Shown one piece after another: positions 1-10,863 of a stretch of 64,000 bases of DNA. This stretch comes from Ipomoea triloba. Its lineage: Eukaryota > Streptophyta > Magnoliopsida > Solanales > Convolvulaceae. The notes beneath the pieces were generated by a model that saw nothing but the letters and a program-made list of their open reading frames with translations, had not been told where the DNA came from and made no database searches. Each line of letters starts with the position of its first letter. Positions within the stretch are counted from its first letter, which is position 1. The stretch lies in the NCBI RefSeq assembly GCF_003576645.1, contig NC_044925.1:14369405-14433404 (forward strand), read 5' to 3'. Both the position numbers and the translations under genes were made by a program.

Positions 1-579
1 ACTACCCAATATTGAATTAATCCATTAATCAATTATTAATGTATTAATTCAATATCGATAACTCTTTATCAATTTCTTTTAAAGTTCTAAGCATTACCAC
101 GAACCATTAAGGTGTGACTTTCTAGGTTCATAGTCAAACTTGCAACGAGTAATATTTAATAACTCATTATTAAATAACTCATTAGTAAATAACTCATAAG
201 TCATGAGTGACACCTAGCAGTATGTCATGACTACCTAGTTAACAATGAATATAATTAAATATATATTATAATGCACCTTTTCGTTACAAATATCATGCAA
301 CATTCCTTCCACACAACACTTGTTCCGAACCAGGTAAAGGTCATTGTCAAACATGGTCAAACCCATAAACCTGGTCAATATGTCTATTCAATATTCTTAA
401 CTTAAAGTCCAACTTCATTATACTCTGGCCAGAGATTCTCTTTGTATGATTATTGAATAGACTAGAACATCCTTGTTACCTCAAGGTGGTGAATCCTCTA
501 TTGAACGCACACATGTCTCTGTACAATACTGAACTAGGCCACCAAGTACACTTATAGTCCTAAAAGGAACAAAACGCGC
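1..579 (-). repeat. Distal part of the copia 3' LTR
   Basis: AT-rich sequence with no gene. It is continuous with 11666-12151 once element A and one copy of its cgcgc target duplication (575-579 and 11661-11665) are removed, so it is read as the rest of the element E 3' LTR. The outer end is not in the window. Short repeats of the type taataactcatta occur at 150-200. Confidence 0.6.
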
Positions 580-1599
580 TGATGGGTAAATACGCACAAA
601 AGACTGATCCGTGTAGCTGGTCCGTCAAGAAGTCACCCGACCGGTCAGTCATAGTCATCAACCCGACTGGAATAAATCACTTGTGATCAACCGATCTACT
701 TGTGATGAGCACAAATGATGAGTGTAAAAAGGGTGTAATGTCGTTCCGCTGAGGATTGGGGCTATGACACGTAATTGTGTGAATTACCAGGCACTAGAGT
801 ATATGAATTAATATATTCCAAGCAACAAAGACTGAATGGTGTAAAAGAAAGCAATTGATTAAGGTGTAAACTGTATGATAAAGGTATGGGCCAGATTAGG
901 GGGATTGTAACCTTGATGTTCTAACAAACTCATGATTAGGGAAAGAATAATTAACCAAGGGATATATGGGCAATGCACAAAAGAATTCTACTCTGCTACT
1001 TTCGTAATCAATAAGAGAATTAGGCTAAGATTGCCCCACTGTCGTGATGCATCAATCATAACCTTAAGCACCTAAGCATTGTAAGCCCCCAAAATTACCT
1101 CTACTTTCATAGCAGGAAAATTAGGTTGAAATTGGTAAGGCTCGAGGTCTCCATCCAACTGTCGTTGTAATGAATCCCTCTCCTAGACTAGCAATTAATT
1201 GTGGCCACAAACCAATAACTAGTGCAAAGAAAATCCAAATCAACATAAACCCTAGGTAAAAGATTCAATCCCTTTATGCAATTAAACATAAATCGAACAT
1301 CAAGATTAACAATGGACCCCTAATCCAAACCCATAAACGAATTACTCCCTCATGATGGGAGTAAACACAGCAAAGCAAGAATTAAAGATGGAAGACATGG
1401 CTGCAATATTAAAGAATAAAAAGGTAAACTTTACTAACAATTCTTCAAAGTAAATCTGATCCGAACAATGGTGCCAAGCTTCAAACTGAATTCAATGATG
1501 TAAATCTGCTGTATTCTATGCTATGGAAAACTCTAAACAAGGGAAAAACTGCACTAATCTAAAACTAGGGTTCGGAATCCTGTAAAATATCATAAACGT

Positions 1600-1611
1600 G
1601 ACTTAAATACT
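1600..1611 (-). promoter_or_regulatory. TATA-like box of solo LTR S1
   Basis: The minus strand reads AGTATTTAAGTC, lying directly downstream of the G+C-rich palindromic block with repeated CACGGCCGTGAT-type motifs. The arrangement matches that of the other LTRs in this window. Activity is inferred from position only. Confidence 0.5.
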
Positions 1612-1616
1612 GGACG

Positions 1617-1735
1617 GCAGCCGGGTCACGGCCGCCATCACGGCCGGGATCGTGGTCGTGATGCGGCGTGGCCGACTGCTTGTCCGTAGTGGGGATCACG
1701 GCCGGCATCACGGCCGTGAGGCAGGTCGTGATGCG
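1617..1735 (-). repeat. G+C-rich palindromic repeat block in S1
   Basis: Contains several overlapping copies of the palindromic core cacggccgtga and relatives (catcacggccgg, ggtcgtgatgcggc). It contrasts strongly with the AT-rich surroundings and sits just upstream of the LTR TATA-like box. Confidence 0.7.
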
Positions 1736-2627
1736 GCCCTCTAGTCCTCTTCTGACTCCTTTTGTGTTCTGTTGCTCCTTTCCGGCCCGGGGTGAATTCC
1801 TTATGTCTCAAAACTGGTGCAAGATGACTGAAAATCCTTCCTTTGCTCCTCATTTGTGAATAAACTAGACATGATCAAATATAACACACAAACGAGCCTT
1901 AAATGTATCAAGATAAAGAAATTAAGCAACAAAAACTCTTGATTCGTGAGGCAAATAAAGGTATAAAATCATGTGTATCAGCTTGTACCAATAGGCCTCG
2001 TGACAAAATGCTCTCGGATCACCCTTGGAGTCGCCCCGACAGAAACACACCCGACCGGTCTACCAAAGGATGACCGGTCGGTCAACAAAGTGACGCAACC
2101 TGCAAGTCGAAATCTTATCTTACACGACAAGTAAAGCAGTCCAACTTGAGCCTGCAGGCCGGCGATTGACAACTTGCTGCTCTGCAACCTCGACCAGTCA
2201 ACCTACGCGTAGCCTGCAGAGTGACCGCCTGACCAAGCCAACAAGAAGACGCCACGTCAAGCCACTTGCAGCTGGTGCATTAAATGCGTAGACCGACTTG
2301 TAAATATAACCCTACAACAGGAGGGTCTCCCCCTCACTTCTCATCTCCATCTGATTGTAACTACTACTACTTACGACTTGTAATCTAACCCTACAACATC
2401 AATCTATATCACGGTCTACACCCCGTGTAACCGTTCGCTTGTAATTCCCGCTCTGTAATCGCAACCTGACCACCCTACAATAGCAGCCTGCGCTATTCTA
2501 AGCAACCCGCTCGTAACTACTTACCACTCGGGATATTACTCAGCCTCGAACCGCCCGGTCCCCCTACGGTAGACCGCCCGGTCCCCCTACGGTAGACCGA
2601 CCGGCTGACCTACGATCGCTCTCTCAG

Positions 2628-4491
2628 AAATCCAACGTCGTCGGGGCGGCTGATTAAATGGGCCATGATGCTTACCCAGTTTGCGATTGAGTATAAGCCG
2701 CGCCCTACCATCAAAGCCCATGCGTTGGCGGACTTCATTGTTGAGTGCACCGTGTGGGACCCGGAGCCCGACCGCCCGACCGCTCTAGAGGAACCATGGT
2801 GGGAAGCTTCTACTGACGGTTCGTCCAGCAAGAAAGGATGCGGAGGAGGAATCGTACTCACATCTCCTGAAGATTTCAAAATTTATCAAGCTTTCATCTT
2901 TAAATTCCTACCCACCAACAACGAAGCAGAGTACGAAGCACTTTTAGGCGGAGTACGGTTGGCCAAACAGATGAAGGCCCACCGGTTGAGGTTACGATCG
3001 GATTCCCGGTTGGTGATCGGTCAGCTGTCTGGAACGATCGAAGCAAAGGAGGAACGCATGATACAATACAAGGACGTTGCCCTGGAATTGTTACAACAGT
3101 TCAACAAGTATGAGTTGATCGAAGTGCCCAGAACGGAGAACACAGACGCTGATATGTTGTCCAAATTGACACAGGAGGCCCCTGACTATGTGTCTAAGAT
3201 TGCACGAATTGAAGAGATCGGATCGCCGAGCATTGATGTTATTGAGGTCCGACCGGTCGAGATAAGCGAGCCAGATTGGATGTACGATCTGAAAAATTAC
3301 ATTGCTAATGGCACCTTACCAGATGACACCACCAGGGCGAAGAAGGTCAGACTGAGAGCACCACGCTTCCAATTGATCGATGGGAAACTGTACAAGCGGT
3401 CGTATGGCGGACCGCTCTTGAGGTGCCTGACCAACGATGAAGCCAAGATTGTGATTGAGGAAGTTCATGAAGGCATTTGTCCGGCTCACCAAGGACCAAG
3501 GACGCTGGCGCAAAAAATCATCCTGCTAGGATACTATTGGCCCTCAATCAACTTGGATTGCGAACAGTACGTTCGGCGATGCGCTACTTGTCAAGAATTT
3601 CACCAATTGCCCGGTCGACCAGCCACATATTACCAACCGATCAACGAGGTAATACCCTTTGCAAGATGGGGAGTTGACTTGATCGGAGCATTCCCAATGG
3701 CAGCCGGTCGGAAGAAATATGTGATCGTGGCCATTGATTATTTCAACAAGTGGGTAGAAGCAGAAGCACTAGCAACCATCACTTCGCAGCAGTGCCAAAA
3801 GTTTCTCTGGGAAAATGTAATCACTCGGTTCGGGGTTCCAGTCTACCTAATCACTGATAGTCAGCAGTTCAAATGCTTCGTGGCCAAACTAGGCATCAGG
3901 CACACCTGAGCGGCCGTAACATACCCACAAGCTAACGGACAAGTGGAGAACACCAACCGAACGATCCTCGACGGACTGAAGAAGAAATTACAAAGTGCGG
4001 GTCGAGGCTGGGTAGAAGAGCTCCCATATGTTCTTTGGACCTACCGAACTACTCCACGACGGGGGACCAACGAAATACCTTTCTCGCTGGCCTACGGATT
4101 CGAAGTAAGGGTGCCGATTGAAGCGTGGCTCCCTACCGCTCGGGAAAGGAATTACCAACCGGAGGAAAACGAAGAGTTGCAAGGTGCAGAGCTTAACTTC
4201 ATCGATGAGAAAAGGGACATGGCGGCACGAAGAATGATTGAGTACCAGAAGGCCGCCAAAACTTACCATGACGGACAGGTGAAACCATGTTACTTTAAAG
4301 TCGGCGACTTGGTGCTCCGACGGAGAGAAGCTAGTAAACCAACCGAACAAGGAAAATTTGCTAAGAAATGGGAAGGCCCCTACAAAGTCGCAGCAGTAGT
4401 CCAACTTGGCACCTACAAATTAGAAACTCTCTCCGGTAGGCTGATTGACCGAGTGTGGAATTCCGAACACCTCATACAATTCTACAAGTAG
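2628..4491 (+). pseudogene. Element A pol remnant: RNase H, archaeal-type RNase H and integrase
   Basis: The open frame enters at about 2628 with the RNase H C-terminus (SGRLIKWAMMLTQF, then ALADFIVEC). The second RNase H domain follows (ASTDGSSSKKG, NNEAEYEAL, RSDSRLV); counted from the ATG at 2665, its acidic residues are D51, E87 or E91 and D113. The integrase zinc finger (H-H-C-C, HEGICPAHQG to CATC) comes next. The catalytic core has WGVDLIG, ITDSQQF and QVENTNR, so D-D-E is kept, although ITDNG is changed to ITDSQ. An in-frame TGA at 3907-3909 cuts the core before its glutamate, and the frame resumes to the stop at 4489-4491. The N-terminal part of pol is deleted. The dual RNase H places the element in the Tat lineage. 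Confidence 0.92.
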
Positions 4492-4599
4492 TGTAGGGTG
4501 ACTAGCATGATACTTGTACTCGGATGGTTAAATGAAAATTTTCCAGCTAATATCATTGTAATATTCACCGACCCCGGTCAGATTTGCTTTACGTCGCTC

Positions 4600-4636
4600 C
4601 AAAAAAAAAAAAAAAAAAAGAGAGAGAGAGAGAGAA
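4600..4636 (+). repeat. Poly-A / (GA)n microsatellite
   Basis: A run of about 18 A is followed by about seven GA units, just after the integrase stop of element A. Confidence 0.9.
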
Positions 4637-5130
4637 AGGCTGGTCGGCCAAAGTTGGAGCAACCGTTTTTCCCGGCTCTATCGTTTGAGGTTTTGCCCGG
4701 TGAGTTATCCCGGATCTACCTGCACGATTTTTGACCAGTCGAGTTGTGACTAAGTTCACTTGATTGTGCGAAAGGCCGGTCGGCCGAAGTTGGAGCAAGC
4801 GTTTTTCCCGGCTCTATCGTTTGAGGTTTTACCCGGTGGGTTATCCCGGATCTACCTGCACGATTTTTGACCGGTCGAGTTGTGACTAAGTCCACTTGAT
4901 TGTTTCCCGGCTCTTTCGTTTGAGGTTCTGCCCGGTGAGTTATCCCGGCCCTACCTGCACGATTTTAACCGGTCGAGTTGTGACTGAGTTCACTTGATTG
5001 TTTCCCGGCTCTTTCGTTTGAGGTTTTGCCTGGTGGTGTTATCCCGGCCCTACCTGCACGATTTTGACCAGTCGAGTCGTGACTAAGGTCACCTGTTGTT
5101 TTTCCGACCTGTTCATTTGAGGTTTTTGTT
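4637..5130 (+). repeat. Tandem repeat array in the 3' untranslated region of element A
   Basis: Four to five units share cccggctctatcgtttgagg, atcccgg(a/c)(t/c)ctacctgcacg and (g)accggtcgagttgtgact. Starts are near 4670, 4806, 4904 and 5004, giving spacings of about 136, 98 and 100 bp; the last unit fades near 5130. Tandem repeats between integrase and 3' LTR are known for Tat/Ogre elements and are a recognised source of satellite DNA. Confidence 0.8.
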
Positions 5131-5645
5131 TTTTTTTTTTTCAATTGAGCTGTCTCAGCTCTACTTCAAACGATCCTACTTGGTCGGCGTTATGGTTGAG
5201 ACCACTCACTGATTTTGGAAATTATCACTTAAGATTTTTTCCAATAGAAATTTTGGCAGACCGACCGCTACGGTCCTGCCCGATCAACAAAGTCGGCCAT
5301 ATCCACTTGACACTCGTCTTTAGTGTGCAAGTAAAAGCCTTACCCATTGGGTATTCTACGCGGCTTGAGGACCAATTATCACACTTAACACTTTCCTCTT
5401 TTTGCAATACATTTGCTATATGTTTGTAGGACAGGTATCAATACAACCGGAGTGAAGGACACCAAGTCGGTCGTATAAAAAACATGAAGATTAAAAGTTA
5501 AAGGAAGACTACATGAAGTAAGGAAATAAAGAAATATTTTAAGCAAAATTGCAAGTCTGACCGACACTATAACGGGGTCGGTCTCTCGGGCACTAGTAGT
5601 TCAAGTCTGGAAGGAAAGGAAAACGAACTAAGAAGAGTGAATCAG
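5131..5645 (+). other. Element A spacer without a recognisable gene
   Basis: Sequence between the tandem array and the end of the antisense gene, presumably holding the 3' untranslated region of that gene on the minus strand. I see no coding similarity here. Confidence 0.5.
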
Positions 5646-7335
5646 AAAGTTAAGGGACATGACTCCGGGAGTCAACAGTATGCGGGTCGGTCGAACCTAC
5701 AGGAGGATCACTGAAGGGCTCTGGACCAGGCGAAGGAATCTGCTCAGGTAGCAATTCACGGACGGACTCCCAATCCTCAATACCATCTGCGAGTGCCTGG
5801 TGAACAGACTCTTGCATAACATATTTCCCTCGATGGAAACCCCAGGCGGTCACCCGACGTAGCGCCTGCAGACCTACGGGATCCTGATGTAGTGTTTGGA
5901 GTAGAGGGGCAACAGCATCTTCAGACGAGCAAAAAGACTTGACCAGGGCAGGTAGATCGGCCGGTCGGGATGGGTAGAGCGTGGCGGCATCCCGAAAGAA
6001 CTGATCAGAGCCGGGATATCGATTCAAAGATTCGATATGAGCCTCCAGGTGCCTCACTTTCTCCTTGAGTTCCCTTATTTCTTGATCACGATGTGTAACA
6101 TCGACAGTCGCCTGGACAAACAACTCGGTAGCCCCACTAGCAGCCTGACATAGGCGCAAATAGACATGGTGAAAACCAATTAACTAAACACAGAGAGAGA
6201 TGGAAGGAGCGAGTAGTAGTTAATAAACGGAGCAAGTACCTGGGATATGTGATGGGCAACTTGCCCTGCCACGTAGTCAGTGGTTGTAGCTTTTAGGTAC
6301 ACGCAAATACCCGGAGTATTCTGGGGTTATCAATCCACAGGGAATGGTTGGTCAAGCACTAACTCGGATTGATTCTTGTGAAGCTAGTTCGGTAATAACA
6401 TGGTTATAACAAGAAAACTAAATAACAAAAATAAAAACAACAAATGAAGAGAGATATATAAGATGCAACATAGGTAAGGATATGGATTGGGTAAATGTCT
6501 ATCATGAGTCAAACAAATGTAGAAAAGAAGTTCTATCCCTTGTGAATGGAGGAAATGCACTAAAGTCCTCGGTGCCACTCTCGTGATCTACCCGAGTGTG
6601 CCAAACCGCAAGTTATCTACTCTCGTAGTCTACAAGCGAGGCTCGTCTTAAAGATCTTAAGCAAATCAACATGCCCAAACTCAAGTTAATCCTACAAGTT
6701 GTGAGGAGGTAGCCTAAACTAACCTCTAGATTCCAACACGCTGTCACTCGTGAAGGAACCGTTTTGGCTAACTTCTAAATTCCAACCCGCTCTCGCGGTG
6801 AAGGAACCGAAGATTAGCCGAGAAATCCCCCTATAATTTATCAAGCTCTCGCATTGTATAAATCAATAGGTGTGGCAAGAGTGTTCTAGCCATGCCCGAT
6901 TCTCATCGTGACACAACAACAAACAAGCATGCAATTGGATCCATTAATCACATACTTTCAAGAATAAGTCTTGCACACAACAACTCATAGAAGCTAAACT
7001 AACAATTCATAATAAATAAGAACAAACAACAATCTAGACATAAACATAATCCAAAATCCAAATAAATTAAGAACAAGCATCTAGATACAAGATTAATTCA
7101 AGATAAATTAAGGAAAGAAGGGAAAGAAATTCTCATCGCTTTCTCCTCGGTCCAACGGTTGACGCTCCTAATCTTGCATCATCTCTCTTCTTATTACAAA
7201 ATAAATCCTAAACTACTCCTACACTACTAAACAATCCTCACTTAGAGGCTACATTTTGAAAGGAGTAGAAAAGGATTAAAGAGAGAAAAGGGACCAATCT
7301 AATCTGAATTGGATGTTGAAGAATAGAGAAATGAG

Positions 7336-7350
7336 GGGTATTTATAGTTG
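7336..7350 (-). promoter_or_regulatory. TATA box of solo LTR S2
   Basis: The minus strand reads AACTATAAATACCCC, a good TATA box inside the LTR, about 60 bp downstream of the ctcgacgcgtcgag palindrome. Confidence 0.6.
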
Positions 7351-7410
7351 GGCAAAAGAAGGGGCAAAACTGGAATTTTGCAAAGTTAATTCGCGCCCCG
7401 GGTTGGATTC

Positions 7411-7502
7411 TCGACGCGTCGAGAATGTGCAGTGCGGAGCTACTGGATCATTTTAGGGACTTTTGCCACGACGAACTTCACTTTCGCCGCGGCAAAAGTC
7501 TG
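7411..7502 (-). repeat. Palindromes upstream of the S2 TATA box
   Basis: A perfect palindrome attctcgacgcgtcgagaat lies near 7411-7430. A second inverted repeat near 7463-7500 (ttttgccacgacgaa and ttcgccgcggcaaaa) has two mismatches. Both are G+C-rich islands in an AT-rich LTR. Confidence 0.75.
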
Positions 7503-9882
7503 CAGTTGGATCCGGAAATTTCTGATCTTTTTCCTTGTTCTCGGCCAAGAATTCCTCCATCTTTCATGCTTTATGCTTTTGGCCAAATATTCCTCCAGAT
7601 TTTGCTCCCAAATGTTTCCATCATAAACATATAATATAATTCTTTATTCTTTTGTCTTTTGCTTTTATCTCCACTCTCCATCACTTTTTGTCATTTACTT
7701 GCTGTCTTCATCTCTTCATCCTACAAATACCACTAAACATTGTCATGTTGGGTGGCAATTAAATACAAACAAGACAAGAGATGCCATACGCCACTAATAT
7801 CATGCTCAATTAGCTTTCCTTCATCAACTTTGGTCAAATTGCATTTATTTATCACAATGAAGAAATTTAATATTATTAAGAACATAACATTAATATTTAG
7901 TGGTAAAAATAGATTTAAATATGAGGTAAAAATATGATCAAATATGTCCTTATCAGTCAGTCTTCTCATGGATGAAATCCGCGGGTGGAGGACTCATCTG
8001 GAACAGCATATTGAATATCTCTGGTAAACTAAAAGCGCCGCGAGCAAGTGCATCAGCGAGTCCGGGCTTCTCCCCGGACAGTCGGGCCCTCTTGGCATCA
8101 GCAGCATGAACATCAGTAGGCGGGTCGGCCTCCGCCACCTCCATGGGGCGCTTCCCAGTCGACTTATTCTGGTCGGGGGCAACAAAGGAATCTGATTGGC
8201 GAGATTCGAGAGGGGGATGACCAGCAGTGTGTTGGTCTGCGGAGGAAGTTGTCGATTTCCCTCTTGATGACAACCTTCAGACTTCTTGAGGTTTGACCCC
8301 CAGTTGAGGTCTTCCCACCTAGCCCGGCTATCTTATTCAAGTTTTCGTCAAACTCCATTATTTTTGGACCTGCACAACATGCAAAAGAGTTAGAAATTAC
8401 AGGAAGACGGGTTGTAAAATTTCGACCAACTGACCGACCGACCCACCGCTTTCAACAGTCTGACCAGAGGACCCGTAGATTGGAGTAGGAAGTCGCGCCG
8501 CTGCAAAAGCCTTTGGAGAATGGTACTGACCCCAAGAATAGGACTCGGTTGAAATCTTATCGACAGCAGCACGGATCTCTGGGGTCTCAGATGGTGGTGT
8601 GCACTTACTCAACCGAGTATACCACTTGTTCTTAAAAGGCGGATCATCACTCAAGAGAACCCGAAGATATTTCCCTTTCCACCCGCGATTATTATCAGGT
8701 AGGTCGACAATTTTTCCAACCGGTCCGCGACACTGGATCATGACGGAACAGCCGCTACAACTTTTTCCCATGGCCTTCACCACATGGAGAAAATTGAATA
8801 GATCAATTGTACAAGGAACCTGATGCCGCTTGCAGATCTGGGGGAAGCATGCGAGTATTCGATGGGCATTTGGCGCTATCCGGCCCGAGACTATATTATA
8901 GTGCTTCGCAAAGTCAACCAAGAACGGGTCAAGCGGGAATCGCAGACCGGCCTTCAATGAGTCAAGGTGAACACCTATCCATCTCTTGCAGTGGAAATAA
9001 ACAATGCTGGCCAAGCTCCTGTCCACTTTGTAGTTAACCCTTGTTCCAAGTAGCTTTTCGACCTGCTCCTCCTCTCTAGCAGTTATTTCGGTCGGGGTGT
9101 CATAAGCGCCCAACTCAACGTCATTACCACCCATTGTTTTTGGCTTGCTGGTGGATTTCCCTTTGGGCTTAGATAAACTACCTTCCCCCTTTTGCACCTT
9201 TTTCTTCGGCGGGGCCTTTGACGAAGTGGACTGAAGAGAAGCAGTTGGACGGGCCTTGGCTGGTCTCCCTCCGACCGGTCGGGCGTCAACAACTTCCACG
9301 TCGTCAGAGTGACCGGGTGACGACCCACCGGACTCACTAATCACCTCATCATCATATTGATCGTCGTAGTCCCGAGCGAAGTAGTTTTGGCTATCATCTG
9401 AAGACATGCTGCACATATAAAAACATGCAAGAAGTTAACAAGTGGAAATCACAGGTTGGTCAAAATCATTATGGCAAAGCTACAATCACACTCAACGGAC
9501 CCAATATACTACATCAAAGCGATATTAGCAAGATGAACATGACAAAATCAGCTGAAAGCGGAGCAAGGCCGAATGACTGGCCGGCAGGTCAGTCTTGGTG
9601 ACCGGTCGATCAAAAAAAAAAAAAAAGAGAAGAGCAGAGCAGTCAAAATGGAGTAAGGGTTCAACAACAACAAAAACGATAGCAAACAAAGAAGGCGGTG
9701 TGTTATATAAGTGACCAACCGGTTGTCCCGACCATTTGACCGGTCGACCGGGCACATCAAGTGAGCAACTACAACATCAATCGGTCGGCAACATATCAAC
9801 AACAACAAAACATATGTATGTTATCCGTGATCATTAGCAAAGGCACATATATATATGTAAAAATAAAAAAATAAAAAAAAAC

Positions 9883-10063
9883 ATATATGTTTTTTGGCCG
9901 AATGGCCAACTAGAACTTCCAGTTGGCCATTCGGCCAAAAACAATTATATATGTTTTTGGCCGATCGGCCAAAAACAATTATATATGTTTTTGGCCGATC
10001 GGCCAAAAACATATAATTTGTTTTTGGTTTTTGGTCGACCGACTACACAGTCGGTCGACCAAA
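9883..10063. repeat. Cluster of four hairpin-forming palindromes
   Basis: Four inverted repeats lie head to tail. The first pairs 9889-9911 with 9920-9942 (ttggccgaatggccaact). The second is a 26-bp perfect palindrome at 9952-9977 and the third is the same palindrome at 9986-10011, extended by flanking atat. The fourth pairs 10030-10044 with 10049-10063 (ggtcgaccgact). They lie between the antisense TATA box (10529) and the antisense ORF (9416), so they would be in its leader or a leader intron. Confidence 0.85.
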
Positions 10064-10528
10064 TACGTATTTTTATTAAAAAAGAAAAAAAATGGAATTG
10101 AGTTTGAAGCAGCGAAGCACACAAGCAGCAAACACAATGAAGCCTATATCTAATAGCAAAGGAGCAAGGAGTTGAAGCATGCATAATGGCATTGAAAGGA
10201 ACAATACGCACGTACATATATTTAGAGAAGAACAAAGAATTGAAGCATTGTAATTATAGGAGAATGAAATACTTACATGTAATTTGTGGTGGCAGTCGAT
10301 CGGTCAACCAAAGCAGATGGACAGAGAGGAGAAGATGAAAGCTATTGATTGCTTGGAGTCTAGGTTTCGTACGAATAGAATAAAGAAAAATAAAACAAAG
10401 CAAGAGTAAAAAAAGAAAGAAAAAGAAAAGGAAAGAGAAAAATTTTTACCTTGCAAATTGAAGAGAAATTTCAGAAAATTCCAAGTGGCCAAGGAAGGTG
10501 AAAGTAAAAAGTGAAAAAATCAAAGGAA

Positions 10529-10538
10529 CTATTTATAG
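10529..10538 (-). promoter_or_regulatory. TATA box of the antisense gene of element A
   Basis: The minus strand reads CTATAAATAG about 1.1 kb upstream of the antisense start. Plausible donors on that strand follow near 10449 (TTGCAAG/GTAAAA) and near 10270 (ACAT/GTAAGT). An acceptor just before the ORF (ATATGTGCAG near 9411) suggests a spliced leader. Promoter function is inferred. Confidence 0.6.
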
Positions 10539-10847
10539 GAGGATAATGGGCTCAGAAGTTGAAGGGTCGGCCCGGTTACGTGGAAGGTTCAGATCACGCC
10601 ACGTGTCACTCCAACAAATGTACACCGTTCGATCAGAAAATTTTAACATGATTGAAGGCCGGAATTACCAGCTGTAGGGCGACCAACTAGGAAGAACATT
10701 GTAGACCGACCGAAAAGATTATTGTAGATCGACCGGGAGGACTAACGGTAGACCGACCGAGTGAAATTTTGTTCGTGACATGCTGATTGGAACAAATTAC
10801 AAGGAAATTATTCTCACTTCTCGAACCCAACGATTCTCATGGATTCA

Positions 10848-10859
10848 AGAAGTGGGGGA
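10848..10859 (+). other. Polypurine tract of element A
   Basis: The purine run aagaagtggggga lies a few bases before the 3' LTR start at 10864, in the position used for plus-strand priming. Confidence 0.75.
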
Positions 10860-10863
10860 CTCG

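Larger units (their letters stand above)
703..1980 (-). mobile_element. Solo LTR S1 (Ty3/gypsy-type, 1278 bp)
   Basis: A TG...CA unit (TGATGAGCAC at left, GTGTATCA at right) inserted in the 5' LTR of A. It is flanked by acttg (698-702) and gcttg (1981-1985), a 5-bp target duplication with one later change. There is no internal region, primer site or purine tract, so it is a solo LTR left by LTR-LTR recombination. Orientation is minus: read that way, a G+C-rich palindromic block (1617-1735) is followed by the TATA-like TATTTAAG (about 1600-1611). Confidence 0.85.
580..2625 (+). repeat. 5' LTR of element A, 3'-truncated and split by solo LTR S1
   Basis: Matches the 3' LTR (10864-11660) from its first base to the ctctc at 2621-2625; the last 65 bp (11596-11660 in the other copy) are missing. 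It is split after 702 by S1. Two private changes stand out. A 23-bp tandem duplication (2550-2572 and 2573-2595) occurs once in the other LTR. The TATA segment present at 11301-11314 is replaced at 2297-2319 by sequence resembling the stretch about 75 bp downstream. The LTR is therefore unlikely to drive transcription in the usual way. Confidence 0.88.
6281..7955 (-). mobile_element. Solo LTR S2 (Ty3/gypsy-type, 1675 bp)
   Basis: Runs from TGGTTGTAGC to TCCTTATCA and is flanked by a perfect gtcag duplication (6276-6280, 7956-7960). The minus strand begins TGATAAGGACATATTTGATC, close to the LTR start of element C (TGATAAGTGCATATTTGATC), so the two are related families. It has a minus-strand TATA box near 7336-7350 and a 20-bp perfect palindrome upstream of it (about 7411-7430). 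No internal region is present. It interrupts block 2 of the antisense gene of A. Confidence 0.88.
5650..9416 (-). pseudogene. Antisense gene of Tat element A (gypsy-associated 'Transposase_28'-like protein), split by solo LTR S2
   Basis: Minus-strand coding lies in at least three blocks. Block 1 (9416 to about 8450) has an acidic/basic low-complexity N-terminus and then a conserved segment (GLRFPLDPFLVDFAKHYN, APNAHRILACF, RGWKGKYLRV) resembling the putative gypsy-type transposon family PF04195. A short intron probably ends in TTGTGCAG near 8371. Block 2 (about 8370 to 6241) has a frameshift near 8275 and is interrupted by S2; across the S2 target site the frame reads HEKTD then YVAGQVAHHISQ up to a CAG/GTACTTG donor near 6240. 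Block 3 starts after a CAG acceptor near 6148 and carries a coiled-coil-like stretch (RDQEIRELKEKVRHLEAHIE), ending at 5650. The start may be MSSDDS at 9407, since the upstream ATATGTGCAG looks like an acceptor. Antisense genes in this place are known in Grande and other Tat elements; function is unknown. Confidence 0.75.
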
